NCBI GenBank assembly: GCA_041859375.1
Contig: JBHEKP010000214.1
Coordinates: 1-29,196 of the forward strand
Source: JBHEKP01 sp041859375
GTDB taxonomy: Bacteria; Hydrogenedentota; Hydrogenedentia; Hydrogenedentales; CAITNO01
Direction: 5' to 3'
DNA length: 29,196 nt
Shown here: positions 16,352-24,101 of the stretch, one piece after another
Numbering within the stretch: position 1 is the first letter of the stretch
Layout of the letters: each line of letters starts with the position of its first letter
The notes under the pieces: generated by a model
Told to the model about the DNA's origin: nothing
The model's database searches: none
What the model saw: the letters and a program-made list of their open reading frames with translations, nothing else
Made by a program: the position numbers and the translations under genes

Positions 16352-18307
16352 ATGGCGGCGGCATCCCCACCAAAACCACTCATGAGCGTCATGGACCTCG
16401 TGAAAAGTTACGGCAACCAAACCGTGCTTGACGGGGTTTCCCTGACACTGAACGAGGGGGATCGCGTGGGCCTGATCGGGCGGAACGGCTGCGGGAAGTC
16501 CACGCTGCTGCGCATCATGGCCGGGCTGGACGCGCCCGACCGCGGCCAGGTCACCCGCACCCAGGGCGTGAGAACCAGCCTGCTCAGCCAGCAGTGCGCC
16601 CTAAGTCTCCAGCAGACCGTGGGGGACGCGCTGCGCGCCGCCGCATCAGAACTGTCCGATCTTCTCCACGCCTACCAGGAGGCGGTTCACCGGCTGGGAA
16701 CCCTTCCCGGGGAATGCTGGGAGTACCGGGAGGCGCAGGCGGAATGCGACCGTCTCCACCACGCGCTGGACATGCGCGACGGATGGCAACCGGAACAGGA
16801 GGCGCGCCGGGTGGCCACGGCGCTGCGCCTGCCGCCGCCGGATCGGATGCTCCATTCCCTGTCCGGCGGGGAACTGCGCCGGGTGGATTTGGCCACCCAG
16901 CTTATCCTCCATCCGGACGTGCTGATGCTGGACGAGCCCACAAACCACATCGACACGGAGAGCGTGTCCTGGATTGAGTCCTTCCTGGAGCGTTACGAGG
17001 GGGTCTGCGTGCTGGTCACCCACGACCGGTATTTTCTGGACCGGGTGGTAAACCGGATTATCGAGCTCGAATTCAGCCGGACCTACTCCTTTCCCGGCAA
17101 CTACGCGCGGTTCCTCGAATACAAGTGCGACGTGGAGGAATCCGAGGCGCGCGCCGAAAGCAACCGCCTGGCCCTCATCCGCCGCGAACTTGCCTGGTAC
17201 CGGCGCGGCGCCAAGGCCCGCTCCACCAAGCAAAAATCGCGCATTAACCGCCTCATGGACGTGCAGGAACAGGGGCCGCCCCCGCGGCACCGTGATTTCC
17301 TTTTTGAAATACCGGAACCGGAACGCCTGGGGAAAAACATCCTGGAGGCGCGCCAAATCTCCCACGGATTCGGGGAAAAAACACTGTTCCGCCATTTTTC
17401 ACTGTTCATGCGCACCGGCATGCGCGTCGGCATCATCGGCCCGAACGGCTGCGGAAAGACAACCCTCCTGAGGACGCTCATGGGACTGGAACAGCCTGTG
17501 TCCGGCGAGGTCGAGATGGGCGAGTCGGTCCATCTGCTCTATCTGGACCAGCATCATGAGGAGGTGGACCCCGCGCAGAGCATTTTGGATTACGTCTCCG
17601 AGGGCGCGCGCTTTTGGGAGGTGGGAAAGCACCGCGTCTTTGTGCCGGCCTATCTGGAGCGTTTCCTTTTCGACAAGGAAAGCGTGAACATGCCCATGGG
17701 CAACCTGTCCGGCGGGGAGCGCAACCGCATCGGGCTGGTGAAGCGCCTCCTGCGCGGCGGCAATTTTCTTGTGCTGGACGAGCCCACCAACGATCTCGAC
17801 CTCTACACCCTGCGCGTGCTGGAGGAGACGCTGCTCGATTTTGACGGCTGCGCCCTCATCGTGAGCCACGACCGCTATTTCCTCAACCGGGTGTGCACCC
17901 ACATGCTGGTCTTTGAGGGTGACGGGACGATAACGGAGATCACGGGCAACTACGACGACTACATGCTCTACAGGCAGCGGATGGAGGAGGACGCACGCAC
18001 GGCAAACAGGGAGGCGGCGAGGCTTGCCGCGAAATCCGCCCCAAAAACGGATGCGGGGCCTGAAAAGGCGAAAAAACTCTCCTGGAATGAAAAACTGGAA
18101 CTGGACGGAATGGAATCCGCCATTCTGGGGGCCGAAGAGACTGTGGCGGCGCTTGAGGAAAAAGTCCAAAGACCCGGTTTCTATGAGCAACCCCACGAAA
18201 CGGTCGGGGAAACCCTCGACGCGCTTGCGGCGGCAAAAGAACGGGTGGAAAAGCTTTACAGCCGATGGGAGGCGCTGGAGTCCCTCAAAAACAACCCGGG
18301 GGGATGA
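16352..18307 (+). CDS. uup: ABC-F family ATPase, Uup type
   Basis: 651 aa with two ABC domains and no membrane segments; ABC-F proteins act on the ribosome. First domain: Walker A GRNGCGKST, signature HSLSGGELRRVDLATQLI, Walker B VLMLDEPTNHID. The linker from about 235 to 320 holds the charged P-site tRNA-interaction motif region (RRELAWYRRGAKARSTKQKS). Second domain: GPNGCGKTT, NLSGGERNRIGLVKRLLRGG, FLVLDEPTNDLD. The C-terminal 80 residues (LSWNEKLELDGMESAILGAE) form the coiled coil typical of Uup. The ATG at 16352 is preferred because the upstream GTG at 16304 lies inside the terminator; 16382 is also possible. AAGGA at 16335 is somewhat distant. Uup is linked to ribosome maintenance and DNA-repair phenotypes; resistance is not indicated. 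Confidence 0.9.
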   Translation: MAAASPPKPLMSVMDLVKSYGNQTVLDGVSLTLNEGDRVGLIGRNGCGKSTLLRIMAGLDAPDRGQVTRTQGVRTSLLSQQCALSLQQTVGDALRAAASELSDLLHAYQEAVHRLGTLPGECWEYREAQAECDRLHHALDMRDGWQPEQEARRVATALRLPPPDRMLHSLSGGELRRVDLATQLILHPDVLMLDEPTNHIDTESVSWIESFLERYEGVCVLVTHDRYFLDRVVNRIIELEFSRTYSFPGNYARFLEYKCDVEESEARAESNRLALIRRELAWYRRGAKARSTKQKSRINRLMDVQEQGPPPRHRDFLFEIPEPERLGKNILEARQISHGFGEKTLFRHFSLFMRTGMRVGIIGPNGCGKTTLLRTLMGLEQPVSGEVEMGESVHLLYLDQHHEEVDPAQSILDYVSEGARFWEVGKHRVFVPAYLERFLFDKESVNMPMGNLSGGERNRIGLVKRLLRGGNFLVLDEPTNDLDLYTLRVLEETLLDFDGCALIVSHDRYFLNRVCTHMLVFEGDGTITEITGNYDDYMLYRQRMEEDARTANREAARLAAKSAPKTDAGPEKAKKLSWNEKLELDGMESAILGAEETVAALEEKVQRPGFYEQPHETVGETLDALAAAKERVEKLYSRWEALESLKNNPGG

Positions 18308-18349
18308 TTACTCAGAACCAACGGGCTGAAAAAGGGAAAAGATCGTCTG

Positions 18350-18378
18350 AAAAACCTTGAAAAACTGAAAAACCAAGG
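18350..18378 (-). terminator. Weak candidate terminator for the Pmp3-like gene, within a GAAAAAC repeat
   Basis: Read on the minus strand, CCTTG pairs with CAAGG around a 14-base loop and is followed by T5. The stem is short, so this is weak. The same stretch on the plus strand holds three copies of GAAAAAC (18349-18355, 18359-18365, 18367-18373), which may be simple low-complexity sequence after the uup stop. Confidence 0.22.
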
Positions 18379-18433
18379 CGATTATTGAAAACACGAACTG
18401 CATGATGCGTTCTCCCGGGTAGAATCCCGTTTG

Positions 18434-18586
18434 TCAGTCCTTCGCGCAGACAACCAGCGCCGCAATGACGCCCGGTATCCAGCCGCACAGCCAGAGCACC
18501 GTCACTATCAACAGCGCGCCGCACCCCTTGTCAATCACCGCAAGGGGCGGAAGAAGCAGGCATATGATTGCGCGCAATATTCCCAT
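18434..18586 (-). CDS. Pmp3/YqaE-family small membrane protein
   Basis: 50-aa protein found by translating the minus strand by hand. It has two hydrophobic helices with a short polar turn: MGILRAIICLLLPPLAVIDK, then GCGALLIVTVLWLCGWIPGV, then IAALVVCAKD. LLPPLAV, the central G(C)G turn and LCGWIPGVIAAL match the Pmp3/YqaE (UPF0057) signature, where LLPPLAV and LGWIPGIIHAL are usual. Family members influence membrane potential or salt and stress tolerance; the role here is inferred. An AGGAA sequence lies 11 bases before the ATG. It stands alone between uup and ddl and faces away from ddl. Confidence 0.8.
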   Translation of the reverse strand: MGILRAIICLLLPPLAVIDKGCGALLIVTVLWLCGWIPGVIAALVVCAKD

Positions 18587-18676
18587 CAGACCGGTGTTTC
18601 CTGCGTCATTTGCTTCCGGGTTTCAGTCTACCAGAATTCATCCGCCCCAATAAACACCCCCGGCCCGCCGTCCGCC

Positions 18677-18706
18677 TAGAAACACACCATGAACGGGGCG
18701 TACAAT
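18677..18706 (+). promoter_or_regulatory. Candidate promoter for ddl-dapF-SGNH operon
   Basis: TAGAAA at 18677-18682 and TACAAT at 18701-18706 are 18 bases apart. Transcription would begin near 18713, about 100 bases before the ddl ATG. The leader contains CCCTGAAAC twice (18733-18741 and 18752-18760, 19-base period); its meaning is unknown. Confidence 0.35.
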
Positions 18707-18815
18707 ATGCGAGTTGCCTCCTGGAACAACCACCCTGAAACATGTATGAATCCCTGAAACGTCCGGGGGATTGGCGCATCCGGGGGCGGCCGGACAACCG
18801 AAGGAGAATGGATTA

Positions 18816-19826
18816 ATGCATGAAAACAAGGGCTTGGTCGCGGTGCTGATGGGCGGCCAGAGCACGGAGCACGAGGTTTCCCTGCGCTCGGGCGCGGGTG
18901 TCGTTGCGGCGCTTGGGCGCCGCGGATATAAAGCCGTTCCCGTGGTTATCGCCATGTCGGGGGAATGGCTCTTTCCCGGCGAGACGCCCCGTTCCTTCCA
19001 TGATGCGGTGGCCCGTCTTGACGCGCTGCGTCCCGACTGCGTGTTTATCGCACTGCATGGCGGCGCGGGGGAGGACGGGCGCATGCAGGGGCTGCTGGAC
19101 CTGATGGGCCTGCCCTACACGGGCTCGGGATGCGCCGCAAGCGCGCTGGCCATGGACAAGGTGCGCGCAAAGGCGCTCGTTGAGTCGGCGGGCGTCCGCG
19201 TGGCAAAACAAATTGTCCTGGACGCGGCGGACTGGGCGGGAAACCGTTCCGGCTGCCTCGAACGCATCCGCCGGGATATTGGCCTGCCCTGTGTGATCAA
19301 GGCCCCCTGCCAGGGCTCAAGCTGCGGCATGGCCATAACCTTTGACGGCGCACGGCTGGAGGAGGATCTGGACACAGTGATGGCGGTGGAGGGCCGCCTG
19401 ATGGTGGAGGAGTACATCCGCGGGCGCGAGGTCACCTGCGCCGTGCTCGACGCGGAACCGGCGGGCGCGAGGGCCCTGCCACTGACGGAAATATGCCCGA
19501 AAACGGCGGCTTTCTTTGATTACACGGCCAAATACACCCCCGGCGCGTCGGAGGAAATCACTCCGGCTCGGGTGCCGGAAGAGACCGCGGCGGCCATCGG
19601 CGCGATGAGTCTGGCGGTGCACCGCGCCATCGGCTGCGCGGGATGGAGCCGCAGTGATTTTTTGATTGACGAAAACGGGCCGTTGTGGCTGGAGGTAAAC
19701 ACCGTTCCGGGCCTCACCGAAACGTCCCTTGTCCCCCAGGCAGCGGCGGCGGTCGGAATCGTGTATGATGAACTGATGGAACTGTTTGTGGCCGCAGTGC
19801 TGCGCGCCAGGGCGGCACAGCGATAA
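18816..19826 (+). CDS. ddl: D-alanine--D-alanine ligase
   Basis: 336-aa ATP-grasp enzyme that joins two D-Ala residues for peptidoglycan precursors in the cytoplasm. Visible motifs: VLMGGQSTEHEVSLRSGAGV at the N-terminus, ALHGGAGEDGRMQGLLDLMG then PYTGSGCAASALAMDKVRAK, the phosphate-binding loop KAPCQGSSCGMAI, YTAKYTPG, and the metal and product site WLEVNTVPGLTETSLVPQAA. Length matches DdlB-type enzymes. The ATG at 18816 has GAAGGAGA upstream, better than a start 45 bases earlier. The next gene, dapF, starts 14 bases later, so cell-wall precursor genes are paired here. Confidence 0.95.
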   Translation: MHENKGLVAVLMGGQSTEHEVSLRSGAGVVAALGRRGYKAVPVVIAMSGEWLFPGETPRSFHDAVARLDALRPDCVFIALHGGAGEDGRMQGLLDLMGLPYTGSGCAASALAMDKVRAKALVESAGVRVAKQIVLDAADWAGNRSGCLERIRRDIGLPCVIKAPCQGSSCGMAITFDGARLEEDLDTVMAVEGRLMVEEYIRGREVTCAVLDAEPAGARALPLTEICPKTAAFFDYTAKYTPGASEEITPARVPEETAAAIGAMSLAVHRAIGCAGWSRSDFLIDENGPLWLEVNTVPGLTETSLVPQAAAAVGIVYDELMELFVAAVLRARAAQR

Positions 19827-19840
19827 AAGGACACACGGAA

Positions 19841-20680
19841 ATGGGTATCGTATTCACAAAGCTCCACGGACTGGGCAACGACTATCATTTCATTGACACG
19901 TCAAAATATCCGGTGGAGGACGCCCCGGAGTTGTCCCGGCGCATGAGCCACCGCCACCTCGGCGCGGGCTCCGACGGGATTATCCTGGTCATGCCCGGAA
20001 AAGAGCATGAATTTGCGATGCGCATCTTCAACGCCGACGGCAGCGAGGCGGAAACCTGCGGCAACGGCATTCGCTGCTTCGCCAAGTACGTTTACGAGCG
20101 CGGCATGACGGACAAGACTGAATTCGTCATCGAAACCCTCGCGGGGCCAAACCGCGTCCGGTTGAACGTGTCCGGCGGCATGGTCGTTTCCGTGCGGTCA
20201 AACATGGGCAAGCCCCGTTTTGAACGGGCGGAAATTCCCATGGCCGGACCGGCGGGCCGGGTGATGGAGGAACCCCTCACTCTGGACGACGGCCGGGTGT
20301 TTCAGGTTACCTGCGCGAACATCGGCAACCCCCATGCGGTGGTTTTTGTGGAGGACGCCGCAAAGGTTGATTTGGCGGACATCGGCCCCCGCATTGAAAA
20401 GCACCCCGCCTTCCCGCAGCGGACCAATGTGGAATTTGTCACCGTCCGGGACCGCGCCAACATTGTCATGCGCATCTGGGAGCGGGGGAGCGGCATCACC
20501 ATGGCCAGCGGCAGCGGCTCCTGCGGGTCGGCGCTTGCCTCCATGATCACCGGCCGCGTGGACCGGCGCGTCAATGTGCACCTTGTCTACGGCGTGCTGA
20601 CCATCGAGTGGGCGGAGGACGGCTGCGTCTACCAGGAAGGCCCCGCCACCGAGGTGTACACGGCAGAATGGCCGGAGTAA
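19841..20680 (+). CDS. dapF: Diaminopimelate epimerase, with Ser at the second catalytic Cys position
   Basis: 279 aa, converting LL-DAP to meso-DAP for lysine and peptidoglycan synthesis. N-terminal FTKLHGLGNDYHFID and NADGSEAETCGNGIRC are classical; Cys73 is the first catalytic base/acid. The mirror-image motif in the second half is normally ERGxGET(x)ACGxGxC; here it reads ERGSGITMASGSGSCG, so the catalytic Cys position is Ser223 and the usual Glu-Thr becomes Ile-Thr. The downstream Cys228 is kept. The gene looks healthy and sits right after ddl, which argues for function. AAGGA lies nine bases before the ATG. Its final 13 bases overlap the SGNH gene. The family is clear; full two-base epimerase chemistry needs testing. 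Confidence 0.9.
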   Translation: MGIVFTKLHGLGNDYHFIDTSKYPVEDAPELSRRMSHRHLGAGSDGIILVMPGKEHEFAMRIFNADGSEAETCGNGIRCFAKYVYERGMTDKTEFVIETLAGPNRVRLNVSGGMVVSVRSNMGKPRFERAEIPMAGPAGRVMEEPLTLDDGRVFQVTCANIGNPHAVVFVEDAAKVDLADIGPRIEKHPAFPQRTNVEFVTVRDRANIVMRIWERGSGITMASGSGSCGSALASMITGRVDRRVNVHLVYGVLTIEWAEDGCVYQEGPATEVYTAEWPE

Positions 20681-22332
20681 CCCCGCATACACCGGAAGAG
20701 GAACCGGAAACGAACGCGCCCCCACGCCGCATGCGCCGTTGGCTGGCCTGGACACTGCGGTTTTTGATGGCAACCCTGTGGGTTTTCACGGCGACAACCG
20801 CCCTTGAATTTTTGGCGCGGACCATGGACCGGCGGGTGGAACATAAAAACCCCCTTGTGCATGCCTATCTGGGCAAGGCCCCCTGGCCCAAAGACTGCGC
20901 GGAAGAGCCTCCCATTCCGGCTTTTGAACCGCTGCCGCCCGGCAGGCTGCTGCTCACCCACGAAGATCGTGCCGAAGACGCATGGCTCGACCCAGTTTTG
21001 GACCGAAATGGTCCTGAAATGGCCGCCCGAATCGCCCTTTTTCCCGGGGCCTCAGATGCGGCGCGAAACGCCTTTGCAATAACCCACAGTTATGGCGTGG
21101 TGTGGTTCGACAAACCTTTCCATGGAAAAGCCGTCTATGGAAGCAACAGGGAATTCCGCATACTCCGCCTCCTGACCCAAACCCCGCATGGACGGTTGCT
21201 GGCCCGCATCCTGCGCGGCGGCACATTCCGGCAGGCGTACGGGGGCGTTCAGGAGAGCATAAAAGCCGGGCGGCCCGTCCATATCGCGCTGGCGGTCAAT
21301 GACGACTTCAGGGAACGATTGGACGCATGGTGTGTGGGCGCGCCGGGAGTGGGGGGGTTCGTATTTTTCGACGCCTCCGGCGATTCGAGCAGTCCGCTGG
21401 AGACAGCGCAGCCCGACTCCCCCTGGGCGGTGCCTTTTTTCAAATACAAACCAAACCTGCGGGGCCACAAGGGCGCTTTCGGCGAAAACTACGACACGAA
21501 TGAATTCGGCCTTCGCGACGACACCGTGGTCCTGCCCAAGCCCGAAAAGACATACCGGATACTCTGTGTCGGCGGCTCCACAACCGAGGAGGGGCCGACC
21601 AACGCGGAAACATACCCGAATCTTGTGGAGCGCCACTTCAGGGAACATCCCATTGACGGGTGGTCGGTTGACGTGGTGAACTGCGGCATTTCGGGCATGA
21701 CCACCGGAAAACATCTGCTCCGGATGAACGACTACCTCTCCATGGAACCCGATCTGGTGGTGATGTACGAGGGGATCAACGATCTCACGCTCGACCTGAT
21801 GCCGGAATGGACCAGTGGGTGGTGGTTTTCCCCGTCTTTACCGTCCCGCTCCAGCTTTGCCCGCCGTTGGCTGGATGGTTTCCTGGCATCTTCCGAAGCG
21901 CGGCGGGTGCGGGATTTGACGGAGCAAACCCTGGCCAATCTTGAGTTGATGCGGCGCGTATTCCGGCGGCACGGGGTTCCGGTGCTGTTCTGCGGGGCGG
22001 CCGTGCCCGACTATCCCTCCCTGTCGCCGGAGGAGCGTGAGTATTATGCGTGGGACGCGCGCAAGCACTGGAACAACGCGGCCATGTCATTCAGGGTGTA
22101 CCATGAAATGGTGTGCTGGCTGAATGGGGCGGTGAAGGCGCGCTGCGGGGAAACCGGCGCGGGATTCATCCCCACGGACACCGCACTGCGCGGAGGTTCG
22201 GCTTTTTTCGGCGACATTTGCCACATGCGCTTTTGCGCCCTGCCCCGAAAGGCGGAATGTGTGGTGCGCGCCATTGACGCACCGTTGCGTGAATTGCTGA
22301 AAAACGGCTATTCCGCCCCGGCGGCGCGGTAA
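20668..22332 (+). CDS. Membrane-anchored SGNH/GDSL hydrolase of unknown substrate
   Basis: 554 aa. Residues about 25-47 form a single N-terminal hydrophobic segment (WTLRFLMATLWVFTATTALE) after a positively charged RRMRR stretch, so the rest is probably periplasmic. The SGNH pattern is in the C-terminal half: block I CVGGSTTEEG with Ser304, block II Gly340 in NCGISGMTTG, block III Gly369-x-Asn371-Asp372 in YEGINDL, and block V Asp516-Ile-Cys-His519. The first 250 residues have no domain I recognise. The ATG at 20668 overlaps dapF by 13 bases with GAGGTG upstream, so it is co-transcribed; 20731 is an alternative. Surface-polymer or glycan esterase activity is a guess from context. It overlaps the convergent gene by 25 bases. 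Confidence 0.82.
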   Translation: MAGVTPHTPEEEPETNAPPRRMRRWLAWTLRFLMATLWVFTATTALEFLARTMDRRVEHKNPLVHAYLGKAPWPKDCAEEPPIPAFEPLPPGRLLLTHEDRAEDAWLDPVLDRNGPEMAARIALFPGASDAARNAFAITHSYGVVWFDKPFHGKAVYGSNREFRILRLLTQTPHGRLLARILRGGTFRQAYGGVQESIKAGRPVHIALAVNDDFRERLDAWCVGAPGVGGFVFFDASGDSSSPLETAQPDSPWAVPFFKYKPNLRGHKGAFGENYDTNEFGLRDDTVVLPKPEKTYRILCVGGSTTEEGPTNAETYPNLVERHFREHPIDGWSVDVVNCGISGMTTGKHLLRMNDYLSMEPDLVVMYEGINDLTLDLMPEWTSGWWFSPSLPSRSSFARRWLDGFLASSEARRVRDLTEQTLANLELMRRVFRRHGVPVLFCGAAVPDYPSLSPEEREYYAWDARKHWNNAAMSFRVYHEMVCWLNGAVKARCGETGAGFIPTDTALRGGSAFFGDICHMRFCALPRKAECVVRAIDAPLRELLKNGYSAPAAR

Positions 22333-24080
22333 CGGTAGGCAAAACGCCCCGGTGGCGCGCTGTCGCCGTTGACCGTGAACGACATCGGATCTCCGTCCGG
22401 CAGGGTGTTGTCGGCCCATTTAAAGCGGAAATCCGGCCGTTTCTCCCCGTCCATCCCCGGAAGTTTCCTGGGAATGGCCAAATGCATGCGGTTCCCCTCC
22501 ATCCTGAAGGGAATCAGCCCGGCATCTTTCCAGATGCCGCCGTCTTGATGCATTTCCAAAACAAGGCTGTTTTCCCGGGGCGTCACACGGTTGACCACAT
22601 AATCGAAACCCTCCCAGCCGGTGCTGTGATTGCCGTCCGCGTCAATGTAAAGCCGCATCCAGGCGGGGTCGGTGGGGGGGGGGACGGGCGCGGCGGTTTC
22701 CACCAGAAAGTACAGGTTTTCCTTGTCGTGCGCCACTTTGGCGCGCACAATGTCGTTGCGTCCGGTGTTGTTCACCTGCCTGCCCGCCTCGCCCCAGCCG
22801 GGATGGTCGCGGTGGAGGGTGTCGCCCCGGTGGTCGCGGTATTCAGGCTTCACCCCGTCCCATTGTGAAAACGGCCCCTCCAGGTTGATGCTGGTTTCCC
22901 CGGCGGCAACAGGCCCGGGGCGCGCGCCCTTGTGGCGTCGGATGAAATCCACAGTTTGATAGTAATAGGCGTCTCCGTGGCCGCCCCGCATGGGCTCGAT
23001 GTCGCGGCTGTTCTCGTGGTTGAACTGGTCCACAAACATCACCGGCTCCCGGACGCCGTTGAACTCGTCAAAGCGCATGGCAATCCACTCGTTCCAGCCG
23101 GTGACAAACACGAAAGCGGGATCAACCTCCAGCGCCCGGCCCCATTGTTCCGCATAGTTCAGGCCGTGCCAGGCCGCATCAGGACGGGTGTCCCAGCCGC
23201 CGTTGTGAAAACTCCTGCCCTGCGCGCCCTTTTCAGAAAGGCAGCCCAGACGCCCGTTCACCGCGTTTTGGGCCACGCCCACCGTCATCTGCTCGGCCTC
23301 GTCCCGGCTGTTCTTAAACACATGCTGCGGAAACACCTCCAGCCAGCCCCATTGGTCCGGTCCGTCGGGGCCCGTGAAGTAGGAGGGCACCGGCTTTCGG
23401 AAGGTGAAAAATTCCCGCGCAGCCCCCTCAACCTTGGCGGGATCCGCCATAATCAGGGGCTTCCCCTCCCACATGAACCAGAGTTCGCGGTGCAGGCCGG
23501 GGGCGTAAAGCTCCGCATAAAGCTCGTTCACCACATTTTTCGGGTCCCAGAAAGGCGTCAGAAACGCGATTTGGGGCGTGGCGCCCCCGTCCGCGCGCAC
23601 TGAGGCGAAAACCTCGCAGAGCGCCGTGTAGTTTTTCTTGTAGGTGGCCTGGTTGGTCACGTCAAAAATGATCACGTCCACCCCGGCGTCCGCCAGCATC
23701 TGGGCATGCCTGCGAAGCACCCACCGGTCGTCGGAAAGGTAATAGCCGAAGAGCGGCTCGCCCCAGTGGTGCATGGCGTGCATCGGCCCCCAGGCGGGGT
23801 GGTTCTTGTCCTGCATCGCTTCGGGATGCGCGGCGAGAATCTTGGAGATGTCGTGTGGGCCCGTCTGGCCATGCTCGCCCTGCCAGAGAAAATAGAACAT
23901 GCCCACCTTGCGGTCCGGGCGCGGCGGCCCGGCGGTCTCGAAGGTGGACACGGCGCGGTCCAGCCCGTCCACCGCCTCCCAGGTGTCGCTGAACACATCC
24001 CATGTTCCGGGGAGTTGCGCGTAAAGCGGGGCCGCACAGGCAAGCACGGCCGTGGAAAAGAGCAGGACGGTGCGTGTCAT
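22308..24080 (-). CDS. Secreted GH71/GH99-like protein with C-terminal CBM9-like domain
   Basis: 590 aa. A Sec signal peptide opens it (MTRTVLLFSTAVLACAAPLY then AQ). Residues about 55-400 resemble the GH71/GH99-like TIM-barrel proteins: GMFYFLWQGEHG, ADAGVDVIIFDVTNQATY, and FVTGWNEWIAMRFDEF, with an Asn-Glu at 330-331 at the place GH99 enzymes carry acidic catalytic residues. Residues about 435-585 look like a CBM9/DOMON-like sandwich (DPAWMRLYIDADGNHSTGWE, then GFDYVVNR). GH99 and GH71 cleave alpha-linked mannans or glucans, but the actual substrate here is unknown. GGGAG lies six bases before the ATG. The gene follows the GHMP kinase by 21 bases and is probably in one transcript with it and the flippase. 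Confidence 0.8.
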   Translation of the reverse strand: MTRTVLLFSTAVLACAAPLYAQLPGTWDVFSDTWEAVDGLDRAVSTFETAGPPRPDRKVGMFYFLWQGEHGQTGPHDISKILAAHPEAMQDKNHPAWGPMHAMHHWGEPLFGYYLSDDRWVLRRHAQMLADAGVDVIIFDVTNQATYKKNYTALCEVFASVRADGGATPQIAFLTPFWDPKNVVNELYAELYAPGLHRELWFMWEGKPLIMADPAKVEGAAREFFTFRKPVPSYFTGPDGPDQWGWLEVFPQHVFKNSRDEAEQMTVGVAQNAVNGRLGCLSEKGAQGRSFHNGGWDTRPDAAWHGLNYAEQWGRALEVDPAFVFVTGWNEWIAMRFDEFNGVREPVMFVDQFNHENSRDIEPMRGGHGDAYYYQTVDFIRRHKGARPGPVAAGETSINLEGPFSQWDGVKPEYRDHRGDTLHRDHPGWGEAGRQVNNTGRNDIVRAKVAHDKENLYFLVETAAPVPPPTDPAWMRLYIDADGNHSTGWEGFDYVVNRVTPRENSLVLEMHQDGGIWKDAGLIPFRMEGNRMHLAIPRKLPGMDGEKRPDFRFKWADNTLPDGDPMSFTVNGDSAPPGRFAYRYRAAGAE

Positions 24081-24101
24081 GGTTTCTCCCGGCGGGGTGT
24101 G

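Noticed and set aside
15239..16420. 393-aa minus-strand open frame
   Set aside because: Runs through the intrinsic terminator and opposite the hydrolase gene; no recognisable protein.
18312..18524. 70-aa minus-strand open frame next to the Pmp3-like gene
   Set aside because: It is in a different frame from the 50-aa protein with the family signature and has no hydrophobic or known pattern.
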